Shown here: positions 11,250 through 21,896 of the stretch, piece by piece
Numbering within the stretch: position 1 is the stretch's first letter
How the letters are laid out: each line of letters begins with the position of its first letter
Assembly (NCBI GenBank): GCA_945919465.1
Contig: CAMEJG010000005.1
Coordinates: forward strand, 16,923-80,922
Direction: 5' to 3'
Origin: an uncultured Anaeroplasma sp.
GTDB lineage: Bacteria > Bacillota_I > Bacilli_A > Acholeplasmatales > Anaeroplasmataceae
DNA: 64,000 nt
The notes under the pieces: generated by a model
Told to the model about the DNA's origin: nothing
Database searches by the model: none
The model's input: the letters and a program-made list of their open reading frames with translations, nothing else
Program-made: the position numbers and the translations under genes

Positions 11250-13030
11250 TTAGTTTGAATCCTTTCAAACATTTTTTCTAAATCCTTTTGTGATAACTCA
11301 ATAATAGTAGGTCTACCATGAGGACAGGTAAAAGGATTTTTACAGGTATCTAAATTTTTCATTAATGAATCTATTTCAATTCTAGATAATTGATGATTAG
11401 CCTTAATTGATGCTTTACAGCTTATTTGCTTTGCGATATTATCTCTAAAATGAATTATATCTATTTTTTTATTATTAATTAATAATGATAATATTTCATA
11501 AACTAATGAATCTACTTCATCTAGCTTAGCCCATAAAGGGATTTCTCTAATAACGTAATCATTATTACCAAGAGATTCTAATCTAAAGCCTATTTTCAAA
11601 AATTCATCAATATTAGAGTCTATATATAATGCTTCTTCCTTTGTAAAATGAATTGATATAGGAATTAATAGCTCTGTAGTAGGTTGATTAGGGTTACCTA
11701 ATAGCTCATAATATTTTTCATAATTATATCTTTCCTGAGCAGCATGCTGATCAACTAAATAAATGCTATAAATACCTTGAAATATTAAATAAGTTCCAAA
11801 AATAGTACCTACATATTCCATATGTGGAAAATGAGATTCAATTGGTTTTGGTATCTGTTCTATTTTTGTTTCAATCAATTTATTTTCCATAGAGGTTTTT
11901 ATTTTTTCATTAGTAATTACTGTTTTTTCTTCTTTATCATTAGAAATATATTCAGTAGTATTTTCATTTAAAGAATATATATTATCAAATATAGTTTGTT
12001 TTAAATAGGATTCTTTTTTATTTATTTCTCTTTCAGGAATATGAGTAGTACTCATTAAGGCTTTTATTATCTCATCCTTAAGTCTCATACATAGTTCTTC
12101 CTCATTTGAAATTTTTATTTCTGTTTTAGTAGGATGAACATTAACATCAACTAGTAATGGATCAATATCAAAATATAATATTACAATTGGATATTTTCCT
12201 ATTGGTAAATAAGTATGAAATCCATCGACTACAGCATTAGTAATATTATAATTTTTTACATATCTACCATTACAAATCATTGTAATTTCTAATTTATTAG
12301 AACGATAGATACTAGGCTTAACTAAAACTAAATGAGTTTTATAACCATCTGCAATATAACTACTTTCTATTACATTTTTAGCTGCCTCTACTCCATAAAT
12401 TTCTCCAATTAGAGTTTTATAGGAGTTAGAACCTGTAGTTTGAAATATAAGTTTATCATCATGATAAACACTAAACCTTAAGGAAGGCTTAGACATAGAA
12501 ATTCTATCAATATAAAACATAATACTTGCAAGCTCACTTTTAGCTGATTTCATGTATTTTAATCTTGCAGGAGTATTAAAAAATAGTCCTTTAACTATAA
12601 CTGAGGTACCCTTATTAGAGTGAGTAACTTCTGATTCTATTTTACTTCCAGCTTTATAAGTGCAGCTATATCCCTTAACACCATCAACACTAGAAGTAAT
12701 GGTCATAGTTGAGACACTTGCGATAGAAGCAATCGCCTCACCTCTAAAGCCTAAGGTTAATATTCTTAATAAATCATATTCATTTTTTATTTTTGAAGTA
12801 GCATGAGGAATAAATGCCATCAATACATCATCCTCATCCATTCCATCTCCATCATCAACGATATTAATATAATCTAAGCCACCATTTTTTAAATAAATAG
12901 TTATAGATTTACTATTCGCATCTATTGAGTTTTCAACTAATTCCTTAACAACACTAGAAGGACGCTCTACAACCTCTCCAGCCGCTATTAGATTAGCTAA
13001 AGAAGTACTCATTTTTTCTATCTTACCCAT
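11246..13030 (-). CDS. mutL: DNA mismatch repair protein MutL
   Basis: IAAGEVVERPSSVVKELVENSIDA, FRGEAIASIASVS, CPHGRPT. Confidence 0.96.
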   Translation of the reverse strand: MGKIEKMSTSLANLIAAGEVVERPSSVVKELVENSIDANSKSITIYLKNGGLDYINIVDDGDGMDEDDVLMAFIPHATSKIKNEYDLLRILTLGFRGEAIASIASVSTMTITSSVDGVKGYSCTYKAGSKIESEVTHSNKGTSVIVKGLFFNTPARLKYMKSAKSELASIMFYIDRISMSKPSLRFSVYHDDKLIFQTTGSNSYKTLIGEIYGVEAAKNVIESSYIADGYKTHLVLVKPSIYRSNKLEITMICNGRYVKNYNITNAVVDGFHTYLPIGKYPIVILYFDIDPLLVDVNVHPTKTEIKISNEEELCMRLKDEIIKALMSTTHIPEREINKKESYLKQTIFDNIYSLNENTTEYISNDKEEKTVITNEKIKTSMENKLIETKIEQIPKPIESHFPHMEYVGTIFGTYLIFQGIYSIYLVDQHAAQERYNYEKYYELLGNPNQPTTELLIPISIHFTKEEALYIDSNIDEFLKIGFRLESLGNNDYVIREIPLWAKLDEVDSLVYEILSLLINNKKIDIIHFRDNIAKQISCKASIKANHQLSRIEIDSLMKNLDTCKNPFTCPHGRPTIIELSQKDLEKMFERIQTK

Positions 13031-15570
13031 TATTCTAGCTCCTTTAGCTCATATAGTAGATTTAAAGCCTCTAGTGGCGACATTCTATTTATATCAACTG
13101 AATCTAATCTTTTCTTGATAAGTTCAGCCTTTGTTTCCTTTTTAACCTCTTCTTTATTATCATATTCCTCAAAATTAAATAAATCTAAAGTAATACCTCT
13201 ATCTGATTTATTATCCTCTTCTAATATTTTAAGAATTTGTTTACTTCTTTCAATTAAAGATTTAGGTAATCCTGCTAAAGAGGCAACATTAATGCCATAG
13301 CTTTTATCAGTTGCTCCATCAATAACCTTATGCAAAAATGATACTCCATTTTCAGTTTCTAATGCTTCAACATGAACATTCTTTAACCTTTTTAATTTTG
13401 ATTCTAATTGAGTTAATTCATGGTAATGAGTAGAAAATAAAGTAACACAGCCTACTCTTTCATGTAAATATTCTAAAATAGCTTGAGCTAATGCCATACC
13501 ATCAAAGGTGGCAGTACCTCTACCAATTTCATCAAATAAAACTAAACTATTTTTTGTAGCATTTGTAATAGCATAATTAGCCTCAACCATTTCAACCATA
13601 AAAGTAGATTGACCTGATACTAGATCATCTGATGCTCCAATTCTTGTAAAAATAGAATCAAAAATCATCAAATCAGCACTTTTAGCTGGAACAAAAGAAC
13701 CCATTTGTGCCATTACAATTATACAAGCAAGCATTCTCATATAAGTTGATTTACCACTCATATTAGGGCCTGTTATTAACATCATATTATATCTATTAAT
13801 AACTACATCATTAACAATATAATTACCCTTCATAAGAGTTTCTAATACTGGATGTCTTCCATCTACAATATTTACTTCTCTATTTGTATTAAAATGGGGT
13901 CTTACATAATTATTTTTCACTGCAATATCAGATAAAGAAATATAACAATCAATTATAGAAATATCATCAGCAAGCTCCTGTAATGATTCTACAAATTGTA
14001 AGGCTGCCTTACGAAGATTAATAAATATTTCATATTCAATAGATTCTATTTGTTCTTTAGCATTGATAACTAATTGTTCATATTTTTTTAAATCTTGAGA
14101 AATAAATCTTTCACTATTAGCTAAAGTTGCTCTTCTTTCATATCCAGGGTCTATTTGTGCATCTCTTAATGCCACCTTAGTTATTTCAATATAATAGCCT
14201 TGAACTCTATTATATCCTACCTTAAGATTCTTTATTCCAGTTCTTTCTCTTTCTTTAGCCTCGTAATTTAATATCCAATCCTTACCATTTTTAGAGATAT
14301 TTTTTACCTCATCGAGTTTTTCATCAAAGCCCTCTTTAATCATTCCACCCTCTTTTACTGATAAAGGAGGATTATCAACTAAAGCTCCATCTAGTAATTC
14401 ATAAAGCTCAGTATGAGGATCCATATGATTTTTTAGCTCATTAAAGCCTAATTCTTCAAGCTTTTCTATCACAAAAGGTACATTTTTTAAGGATCTTCTA
14501 AGCCATACTAAATCCTTAGCATTACAAGTCCCCTGAGAAATTCTACCAATAATACGCTCTAGATCATAAACATCCTTAAAATAGGTTTTTATTTCTTCTT
14601 TTATAATATAAGAATCATTTAATTTCTCAATGCAATCTAATCTTTCATTTATTTGATTAATATCAACTAATGGCTTATCCATCCATTTATGTAAAAGTCT
14701 TGATCCCATTGCTGTTTGACATTTATCCATTAACCATAATAAAGAACCATTCTTATTTGATAATCTTAATGTTTCAGAAAGTTCTAAATTCTTTTTTGTA
14801 AAGGCATCTAAATGAAGATAATTAGCCTTAACATAGGATTTGAATTTTTTAAAATGACTAGGCTCAAGCTTTTGAGTATCAATAAAATATTGAATTAATA
14901 TACCAACTGCACTATGATAAATAGGATCTATTTCAGATACAATATTTATTAGCTTAAGAGGGATTTCCTTTTTATCCTCATACGAAATTACAATTTGATT
15001 TTTTTGACAAAAATCCTTTAAATCCTTTATATTTAAATCTTTATTAATTACAAGTTCTTTTATATGCTGACTAATTATTTCATTAGCCATTAAATCAAAA
15101 CCCTTAAAACTAGTAACATAACCCTCGCCCGTTGTAATATCACTATAGCATAATACATATTCTCTATTGACATATATAATAGACCCAATATAATTATTTT
15201 CCTTATCAATTAATCCAGAATCAATTGTACCAGGAGTAATAACCTTAATCACTCCTCTTTTTACAATTCCCTTAGCCTCTTTAGGATCTTCAATTTGTTC
15301 TGCTATTGCGACCTTATAGCCACGTGCTACTAGCTTTTCAACATATTGATCTGCCGCATGAAATGGTACTCCACACATAGGTACTCTTTCATCAGTACCA
15401 GCATCCTTACCAGTTAAAGCTAGTTCAAGCTCCTTTGAACCTAAATATGCATCATCAAAAAACATTTCATAAAAATCACCAACACGATAAAATACTATCA
15501 TATCCTGGTAATCTTTTTTTAATTCCAAATACTGCTCCATCATAGGAGAGTATTTTACTTCCTTATCCAT
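13030..15570 (-). CDS. mutS: DNA mismatch repair protein MutS
   Basis: FYRVGDFYEMF, ITGPNMSGKSTYMR, LFDEIGRGTATFDG. Confidence 0.97.
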   Translation of the reverse strand: MDKEVKYSPMMEQYLELKKDYQDMIVFYRVGDFYEMFFDDAYLGSKELELALTGKDAGTDERVPMCGVPFHAADQYVEKLVARGYKVAIAEQIEDPKEAKGIVKRGVIKVITPGTIDSGLIDKENNYIGSIIYVNREYVLCYSDITTGEGYVTSFKGFDLMANEIISQHIKELVINKDLNIKDLKDFCQKNQIVISYEDKKEIPLKLINIVSEIDPIYHSAVGILIQYFIDTQKLEPSHFKKFKSYVKANYLHLDAFTKKNLELSETLRLSNKNGSLLWLMDKCQTAMGSRLLHKWMDKPLVDINQINERLDCIEKLNDSYIIKEEIKTYFKDVYDLERIIGRISQGTCNAKDLVWLRRSLKNVPFVIEKLEELGFNELKNHMDPHTELYELLDGALVDNPPLSVKEGGMIKEGFDEKLDEVKNISKNGKDWILNYEAKERERTGIKNLKVGYNRVQGYYIEITKVALRDAQIDPGYERRATLANSERFISQDLKKYEQLVINAKEQIESIEYEIFINLRKAALQFVESLQELADDISIIDCYISLSDIAVKNNYVRPHFNTNREVNIVDGRHPVLETLMKGNYIVNDVVINRYNMMLITGPNMSGKSTYMRMLACIIVMAQMGSFVPAKSADLMIFDSIFTRIGASDDLVSGQSTFMVEMVEANYAITNATKNSLVLFDEIGRGTATFDGMALAQAILEYLHERVGCVTLFSTHYHELTQLESKLKRLKNVHVEALETENGVSFLHKVIDGATDKSYGINVASLAGLPKSLIERSKQILKILEEDNKSDRGITLDLFNFEEYDNKEEVKKETKAELIKKRLDSVDINRMSPLEALNLLYELKELE

Positions 15571-15585
15571 ATAATACCACCACTA

Positions 15586-17238
15586 TTATTTAAAAAAATA
15601 TATCCATAAAAAGAAAACCATTATAGCTACTGCAATGCCTAAAATAATTAATAAAATAATCATTTTAGCTTTTCCTTCCTTAAGATGTAATAGCTTCTTA
15701 TCTCCAAATTGTTCATTTTTATAAACCTTATTTAAGCTTTCATCCTTTTGAAATGGATTTTCTTTTACTTCTTCTTTATCCTCTTCAAGAATCGAATTAA
15801 TTAAGGCTTCAGTTTCACTATCAACATCTTTATTCTCAGAAACAATATCTGAAGAAGAAATTTCTTCATTTTCAACCTCTATATATTCATCCTCTATAAA
15901 ATCAGAATTACTATCTAAATGAAGTTCCTCCTCAAAGGGATTATTTTCAGGATATATTATTTCCTCATTTGAAGAAATATCTTCACTTTCTTCTATAACT
16001 TCTTCTTGAGATTCTTCCATTTCTCCTTGATATTCTTCTATTTCTTCTATAACTTCTTCTTGAGGTTCTTCAATTGCTTCCTCTTCATCTATTACATCCT
16101 CTTCAATACCATTTATAGAATCAATAGTATCTTCTAAATCTTCAGAAATTGTTCCATTTTCTTCAATAGATTCTTTAGCAGACTCTAAAGAATTCATATC
16201 ATCTAATTGAGTAGTAGATTCTTCTTCATAACTTTCTAATGATTCATTATTAGATAATGAAATAGGCTCTTCTATTTCTAATTCTTCAGACTCATCATTT
16301 GAAATTTCTAATTCCTCAAAAACATTTTCATCACTATTTAAATTAATAACACTATTGTTATCATTTTCTAATTTATCAAAGGAAATACTAAATTCTATTG
16401 GATAATATGAATCTTCAGCTACTATTTTATCAACAACAGTTTTTGAAATATCACACATAGATATATAGAATAATAAATAACTAGCACGTTCCATATTACT
16501 CATGTTAACATGCATAGGTAAATTGATTCTATCACAATAGGTTTTAAGCTGCTCAAAGCTCATTCTTTGAAGCTCTAATTCTACCGCTCTTGACATTTGA
16601 CCATTAGAATTCAAATAATAATTAGCATATTCAAGGAACTGCTCATGGTCTAATTCATAAGGAATCTCAAGTCCATATTTCTCACATAAGTCATTAATAT
16701 CTTCATCTGTTGCAGATAAAGGGAAATATTTTTTTAAATCCTCAATTTCTCTACCATCAAAGCTAGTTTTAGTCTCTAATGAAGCAGCAGAAATATAATT
16801 AAAATATTTATCAAAGGATTCAATAGGTAATTTCTTAAGAGATTTTAAATAAGATATTTCACCATCTGTAATATCTAAGCTTTCAAAATTTTCAATAATA
16901 AGCTTAAATAAATAAATTCTATATTCTTCAAATTCCTCATCATTAATTCCTAATCTTTTAACCAATCTAAATAATTGCTCTTCTGTAAAAAAAGGATAAT
17001 ATTGTAATCGTTCAAATTCTTCCTTAGATAAATCATTAGAATTAAGAGTAACAATTTTTTTATTTAATAAAGCAGTTAATGCCATAACATTAACCGCTCT
17101 TGGCATTTGAATTCTTCTATTAGATAAGAAATGGAAAATTTGATCACCAGATAATATTGCAAACTTTCTAATTAATACATCTAACTTATATGATTTACCA
17201 AAAATAACCACACTATTTTTATCAAAATTTATCTTCAT
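15586..17238 (-). CDS. Hypothetical protein: N-terminal helical region, long Glu/Ser-rich linker, single C-terminal TM helix (tail-anchored-like)
   Basis: Translation; GGAGG SD upstream of ATG at 17238; C-term AKMIILLIILGIAVAIMVFFLWIYFFK. Confidence 0.75.
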   Translation of the reverse strand: MKINFDKNSVVIFGKSYKLDVLIRKFAILSGDQIFHFLSNRRIQMPRAVNVMALTALLNKKIVTLNSNDLSKEEFERLQYYPFFTEEQLFRLVKRLGINDEEFEEYRIYLFKLIIENFESLDITDGEISYLKSLKKLPIESFDKYFNYISAASLETKTSFDGREIEDLKKYFPLSATDEDINDLCEKYGLEIPYELDHEQFLEYANYYLNSNGQMSRAVELELQRMSFEQLKTYCDRINLPMHVNMSNMERASYLLFYISMCDISKTVVDKIVAEDSYYPIEFSISFDKLENDNNSVINLNSDENVFEELEISNDESEELEIEEPISLSNNESLESYEEESTTQLDDMNSLESAKESIEENGTISEDLEDTIDSINGIEEDVIDEEEAIEEPQEEVIEEIEEYQGEMEESQEEVIEESEDISSNEEIIYPENNPFEEELHLDSNSDFIEDEYIEVENEEISSSDIVSENKDVDSETEALINSILEEDKEEVKENPFQKDESLNKVYKNEQFGDKKLLHLKEGKAKMIILLIILGIAVAIMVFFLWIYFFK

Positions 17239-17370
17239 AATCAAACCTCCAAAAAAGCTTATATTATATATTATAATATAACAATCCTTCTAAAACAACA
17301 AAATAAAAATTATTTAAAAAATTAAGGCTAATAAATTAGTGTAATAAATATTAAAAATATATTTATAATA

Positions 17371-17432
17371 AAAATACCTCTTATTAATCTAGTGGAGTTG
17401 CCTAAAACCATTAAATAAATAAGAGGTATTTT
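17371..17432. terminator. 15-bp perfect stem hairpin with about 32-nt loop, T-rich downstream
   Basis: AAAATACCTCTTATT ... AATAAGAGGTATTTT inverted repeat. Confidence 0.55.
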
Positions 17433-17553
17433 ATTTTAGATTTAATTATAATAAAAATTTATATTAGCTTTGATTCTTACACTTCATATAATATTATAAA
17501 ATTATACTAAAAGATATATTTATAATTCAATTTCATTATAATTCTTAAGTTTA

Positions 17554-19338
17554 TTACTCTTGATTCTTAAACTGAAGCTCATAAAGCTTATAATAATATC
17601 CTTTATTAGATAATAGTTTTTGATGATTACCACTTTCAACTATTTCTCCATGAGATAAAACAATAATATTATCTGCATGCTGAATAGTAGATAATCGATG
17701 TGCTACTACTATCATAGTACCAATGTTTTTAATCTTTTCTAAAGATTCTTGAATCAATACTTCAGTTTCAGTATCAATATTACTAGTAGCCTCATCAAGT
17801 ATTAATATTTGTGGCTTATGTAAAACAGTTCTAGCAAATGATAATAATTGTCTTTGCCCCTGGCTGAAATTTTCTCCTCTTTCAATCACCTCTTCATCTA
17901 GACCATGTTCAAGCTTATTAATAAACCTATCAGCATTTACATAGCTAATAGCATTATTAATTTCTTCATCAGAAAATTTATCATCATGAAGAGTAATATT
18001 AGATTTAATAGTACCACTAAATAAGAAAACATCTTGAAGCATTTGTCCTATATTTCTTCTTAATGATTCAATCTTAATTTTTCTAATATCAATATCATCA
18101 ATTAAAATACTACCTGATTGAATTTCATAATTTCTAACAATAAGACCTAATATTGTCGTTTTTCCAGCTCCTGTTGCCCCAACAAAAGCAACAGTTTCAC
18201 CAGGAGATATAACAAAAGATACATCCTTTAAGATCCATTCATCCTTTTTATAGCTAAACCATACATTTCTAAATTCTATTTTACCCTTAAAAGCATCAAT
18301 ATCAATAGCATCCTCACTATCTCTTACATCTGGTTCTACATCCAAAAGATTAAATAATCTCTCAGATGCAGTAGTAGCCTTTTGAAGATTATTTAATTGA
18401 TCAGCTAAATTTTGAATAGGATTAAAGAACTTCGATAAATATAAATAGAAAGCAACTATTTCACCAGAGCTTAAGCTAATATATAATCCCATACCAAATG
18501 TTGATGCAACAGCTAAAATATATAAAAGAGTCATAAATGGTCTATAAACTCCAAATGCTATTACTACCCTATAGCCTGCTTTTCTTAATTTTTCATTTTT
18601 AAGACTAAATTCTTTCTTTTTATATTCTTCCTTATTAAATATTTGAATTATTTCCATACCAGATAAATTCTCATTTAAATAAGCATTTAAATCAGATAAA
18701 TATCTTCTTTCATCTCTAAAGGCCTTAGTTACTATTTTACTAAAAATTAATGATGATATAATTATTATTAAAACAAATCCAAGCATTATTAAAGATAATA
18801 TTGGAGAAATAAAAATCATAATAAAATATACACTAATAACAGTCAAAATATTTCTAAGCATTGTAACTAATACATTAGAGAATAAATCAGACATTGATGC
18901 AGTATAAGATGCAACTCTTGTAACTAAAGAGCCTACTGGCATTTCATCAAATTGATTCTGACTCATATTCTCAATATGAGTAAAAACCTCCATTCTAATT
19001 TGATAAATTACATCCTGTCCTGCATGTTGAAGTATTATTGATTCAAAATATAAAATAATTTGATTAACTAATCCAACAACAAAATATATAACTGATAATG
19101 ATATTATCTTATTTAAGGAATCAGATAATACTAAAGTAGTATCATTAGCTAAAATATTAACTATTCTTTCTAATATTAATGGAGCTAATACATCTAAAAA
19201 TACATTAATTAATAATAATATTAATGCTAAAATAAAACTAAGCTTTTTTGGAGCTAAATATCTTAAAATTCTTTTAATTATTACTCTAAAGGGTATTTTT
19301 TTATCTCCCTTTAGCATTAATTCTTTATTATTTTCCAT
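17554..19338 (-). CDS. ABC transporter, fused permease/ATP-binding (heterodimeric exporter subunit)
   Basis: Walker A GATGAGKTT, SQGQRQLLSFART, LILDEATSNID. Confidence 0.94.
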   Translation of the reverse strand: MENNKELMLKGDKKIPFRVIIKRILRYLAPKKLSFILALILLLINVFLDVLAPLILERIVNILANDTTLVLSDSLNKIISLSVIYFVVGLVNQIILYFESIILQHAGQDVIYQIRMEVFTHIENMSQNQFDEMPVGSLVTRVASYTASMSDLFSNVLVTMLRNILTVISVYFIMIFISPILSLIMLGFVLIIIISSLIFSKIVTKAFRDERRYLSDLNAYLNENLSGMEIIQIFNKEEYKKKEFSLKNEKLRKAGYRVVIAFGVYRPFMTLLYILAVASTFGMGLYISLSSGEIVAFYLYLSKFFNPIQNLADQLNNLQKATTASERLFNLLDVEPDVRDSEDAIDIDAFKGKIEFRNVWFSYKKDEWILKDVSFVISPGETVAFVGATGAGKTTILGLIVRNYEIQSGSILIDDIDIRKIKIESLRRNIGQMLQDVFLFSGTIKSNITLHDDKFSDEEINNAISYVNADRFINKLEHGLDEEVIERGENFSQGQRQLLSFARTVLHKPQILILDEATSNIDTETEVLIQESLEKIKNIGTMIVVAHRLSTIQHADNIIVLSHGEIVESGNHQKLLSNKGYYYKLYELQFKNQE

Positions 19339-19339
19339 T

Positions 19340-21127
19340 TTATTTACCTCCCTCTACTTCTTTTTCAAGAGTTTGTAAATAAACCATTCTTTGATATGTA
19401 GGAGAAATATTTAATAGATTCTCATGCGTATCAAATGCTTCTACTTCTCCATTATTTAAAACTAATATTCTATCTAAGCCAACTACAGTAGAAACACGCG
19501 ATGCAATGACTATTGTAGTTTTTCCTTTACGATATTTTTTTATATTTTCTAATATTTTTTCTTCTGTTTTAATATCAACAGCTGAAACTGAATCATCCAT
19601 AATCATAATAGGAGCATTTTTTATATACGCTCTAGCAATAGAGATTCTTTGTTTTTGCCCCCCAGATAGACTAACTCCTCTTTCTCCCGTAATAGTATCA
19701 TATCCATCCTTAAATTCAATAATATTATTATCTACATCAGAAAAAATAGCAGCTTCTTTAATTTTATCAAATTCAATATCCATATCACTTAAAGCAATAT
19801 TATTTCTTATTTTTTCACTAAATAAGAAATTATCCTGAGGCACATATCCAATAGATTCTCTTAACGATTTAATATCACAATCCATTAAATCAATATCGTC
19901 AATAAAAATACTATTTTTAGGAATATTATATAATCTTAATAAAGACTTAGCTAAGGTTGTTTTTCCACTACCAATTTTTCCTACAACACCAATAATTTCT
20001 CCAGACTTAATTTCTATTGAAATATTATTTAAACTTTTATAATCACAATTTGGATAATTAAAAGAGTAATTATTAAATCTAATATTACCTTTAATATTAT
20101 TTAATTTAATAGCATTTTTAGGATTCTCTATTTCTTCTATTTCATCTAAAAACTTAGAAATTCTAGAATATGAAGCTTTTGCCCTAGAGCGTCTTGATAC
20201 AATTTGTCCTAATGCCATCATTGGCCAAATCATAATATCAAAATATCCAATGAATGTTACTAAGTCTCCAGCCTTTAATTCTATTTCATGACCAAATAAA
20301 ACAACTGGTTCTCTTAATGTATAACAATATGTAAAATAACCACCTAGTCCCATTAATAAAGACATAATTATAATAATAATTAATGAAATTAATACATCAA
20401 ATATTACTGATATTCTAGCAAAATTAATATTAACATCCTTATTTTTTCTTGCGATTTTGCTAAAATGATGAATCTCACTAGTACCCTTTACAAAGGCTTT
20501 AATTACTCTAATTCCTGTAAAATTTTCTAAAGAAAAATCATATAGTTCATCAAAAGCTTCTTGTCTTTCTTTCCATTTTAATGCCATAAATTTTTCAACT
20601 AATAAACCCCAAACAACAATTAATAGCATTGGAATTAATGCAATTAAAGCTAATACCCAATCTAATAATATCATTTTAATAGCAACTAATAATGATAAAA
20701 ATACAGCATCAAATAGCATAATAAAGCCCCAACCTAGATATTCTTCTATTGTTTCTAAATCAGTAGTATATAATGCCATTATATTACCAACTTTATTTTC
20801 ATGATAGAAACGCTCTGATAATCTTAATGATTTTAAAAACATATCATTCCTTAATCCCTCTTGAGTTTTTAAAGAAGCATTAAATAATGAAAATCTCCAT
20901 AGCATTCTACCTAAAAACATTAAGAATGCTACTCCAACAACAATAAGAACATATTTAGTTATTAAATCAATATCAATATTATTACTAGATGCTAAATCAA
21001 CAACCTTACCTAAATAATTAGGAATATATAATTGAAAATAATCTACAATTACAAGTCCAATAACACCAATAATATATAATCCTAAATATTTAATATAATA
21101 TTTATTTAAATATTTACCAAACAGCAT
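19340..21127 (-). CDS. ABC transporter, fused permease/ATP-binding (heterodimeric exporter partner)
   Basis: Walker A GKIGSGKTT, SLSGGQKQRISIARAY; start placed at MLFGKYLNKYY preceded by GGGAGATGG (ORF track start 21208 is longer). Confidence 0.92.
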   Translation of the reverse strand: MLFGKYLNKYYIKYLGLYIIGVIGLVIVDYFQLYIPNYLGKVVDLASSNNIDIDLITKYVLIVVGVAFLMFLGRMLWRFSLFNASLKTQEGLRNDMFLKSLRLSERFYHENKVGNIMALYTTDLETIEEYLGWGFIMLFDAVFLSLLVAIKMILLDWVLALIALIPMLLIVVWGLLVEKFMALKWKERQEAFDELYDFSLENFTGIRVIKAFVKGTSEIHHFSKIARKNKDVNINFARISVIFDVLISLIIIIIMSLLMGLGGYFTYCYTLREPVVLFGHEIELKAGDLVTFIGYFDIMIWPMMALGQIVSRRSRAKASYSRISKFLDEIEEIENPKNAIKLNNIKGNIRFNNYSFNYPNCDYKSLNNISIEIKSGEIIGVVGKIGSGKTTLAKSLLRLYNIPKNSIFIDDIDLMDCDIKSLRESIGYVPQDNFLFSEKIRNNIALSDMDIEFDKIKEAAIFSDVDNNIIEFKDGYDTITGERGVSLSGGQKQRISIARAYIKNAPIMIMDDSVSAVDIKTEEKILENIKKYRKGKTTIVIASRVSTVVGLDRILVLNNGEVEAFDTHENLLNISPTYQRMVYLQTLEKEVEGGK

Positions 21128-21187
21128 AATTCCATCTCCCACTAAACATAAATAATTATACAATTTTATCATTAATATTACTAGAAA

Positions 21188-21212
21188 AAACAGTGGAATT
21201 TTTCCCACTGTT
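21188..21212 (-). terminator. Terminator downstream of cotE-like gene
   Basis: AACAGTGGgaaaaattCCACTGTTTTTT on minus strand. Confidence 0.75.
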
Positions 21213-21214
21213 AG

Positions 21215-21733
21215 TTATTCTTTTATAAAGTCCTCATTAACCTCTATATCTAGATCCTCAAAATCAATATCTTCAGGCTCTACTGGATGGAAAACTGTAA
21301 CCTGCATTTTGGTTTCTCCAATTATTTCAGCAAGTATTTCAAATTCTATTTCTAATTTAACTTCATCTTCTACTATTCTTGCATCTACTACCTTAGGATG
21401 TCTTAATATTTTAGCTAATACATCATCACTATTTTTTAAATAGTCATTAACTATTCTTTTAACTTTGATATTTTTCTTATATGGTATTATTTCTCTTAAT
21501 ACATCTGTTTTAGTATTTTCCATACTAGAATACCAAATATTTACTTCAAAGCTACCGTTAATATCAACTATATCATCAATTTTTGAAGCTTCAAATTCAT
21601 GATTAATTATCCAACAGCCTAATATTGAATATGGATGTACATTAGTTTTAAGGTTATGAGATATATGCATTGTCTTTTTACCTTTAGCAACAACTGCCTT
21701 AGTGACAATTTCACGTACTTCGTTCATTAACAA
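21215..21733 (-). CDS. cotE: CotE-family outer spore coat protein
   Basis: REIVTKAVVAKGKK, SILGCWIINHEFEA, VNIWYSSMENTKTDV, LAEIIGETKMQV, acidic C-terminus: matches recalled B. subtilis CotE pattern. Confidence 0.85.
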   Translation of the reverse strand: MLMNEVREIVTKAVVAKGKKTMHISHNLKTNVHPYSILGCWIINHEFEASKIDDIVDINGSFEVNIWYSSMENTKTDVLREIIPYKKNIKVKRIVNDYLKNSDDVLAKILRHPKVVDARIVEDEVKLEIEFEILAEIIGETKMQVTVFHPVEPEDIDFEDLDIEVNEDFIKE

Positions 21734-21896
21734 TACCTCCCTTTTTATTATATGAAATAAAAATATTTTTGTTTTATTTCATTTATATATTAATACAATA
21801 TAATATATGAAAAATTATTATTTTTGAGATTATTTACATTATTTATATATAAATTAATAATAAAAAGTATTATAATATCAAAAAAAGGTGATGTTA

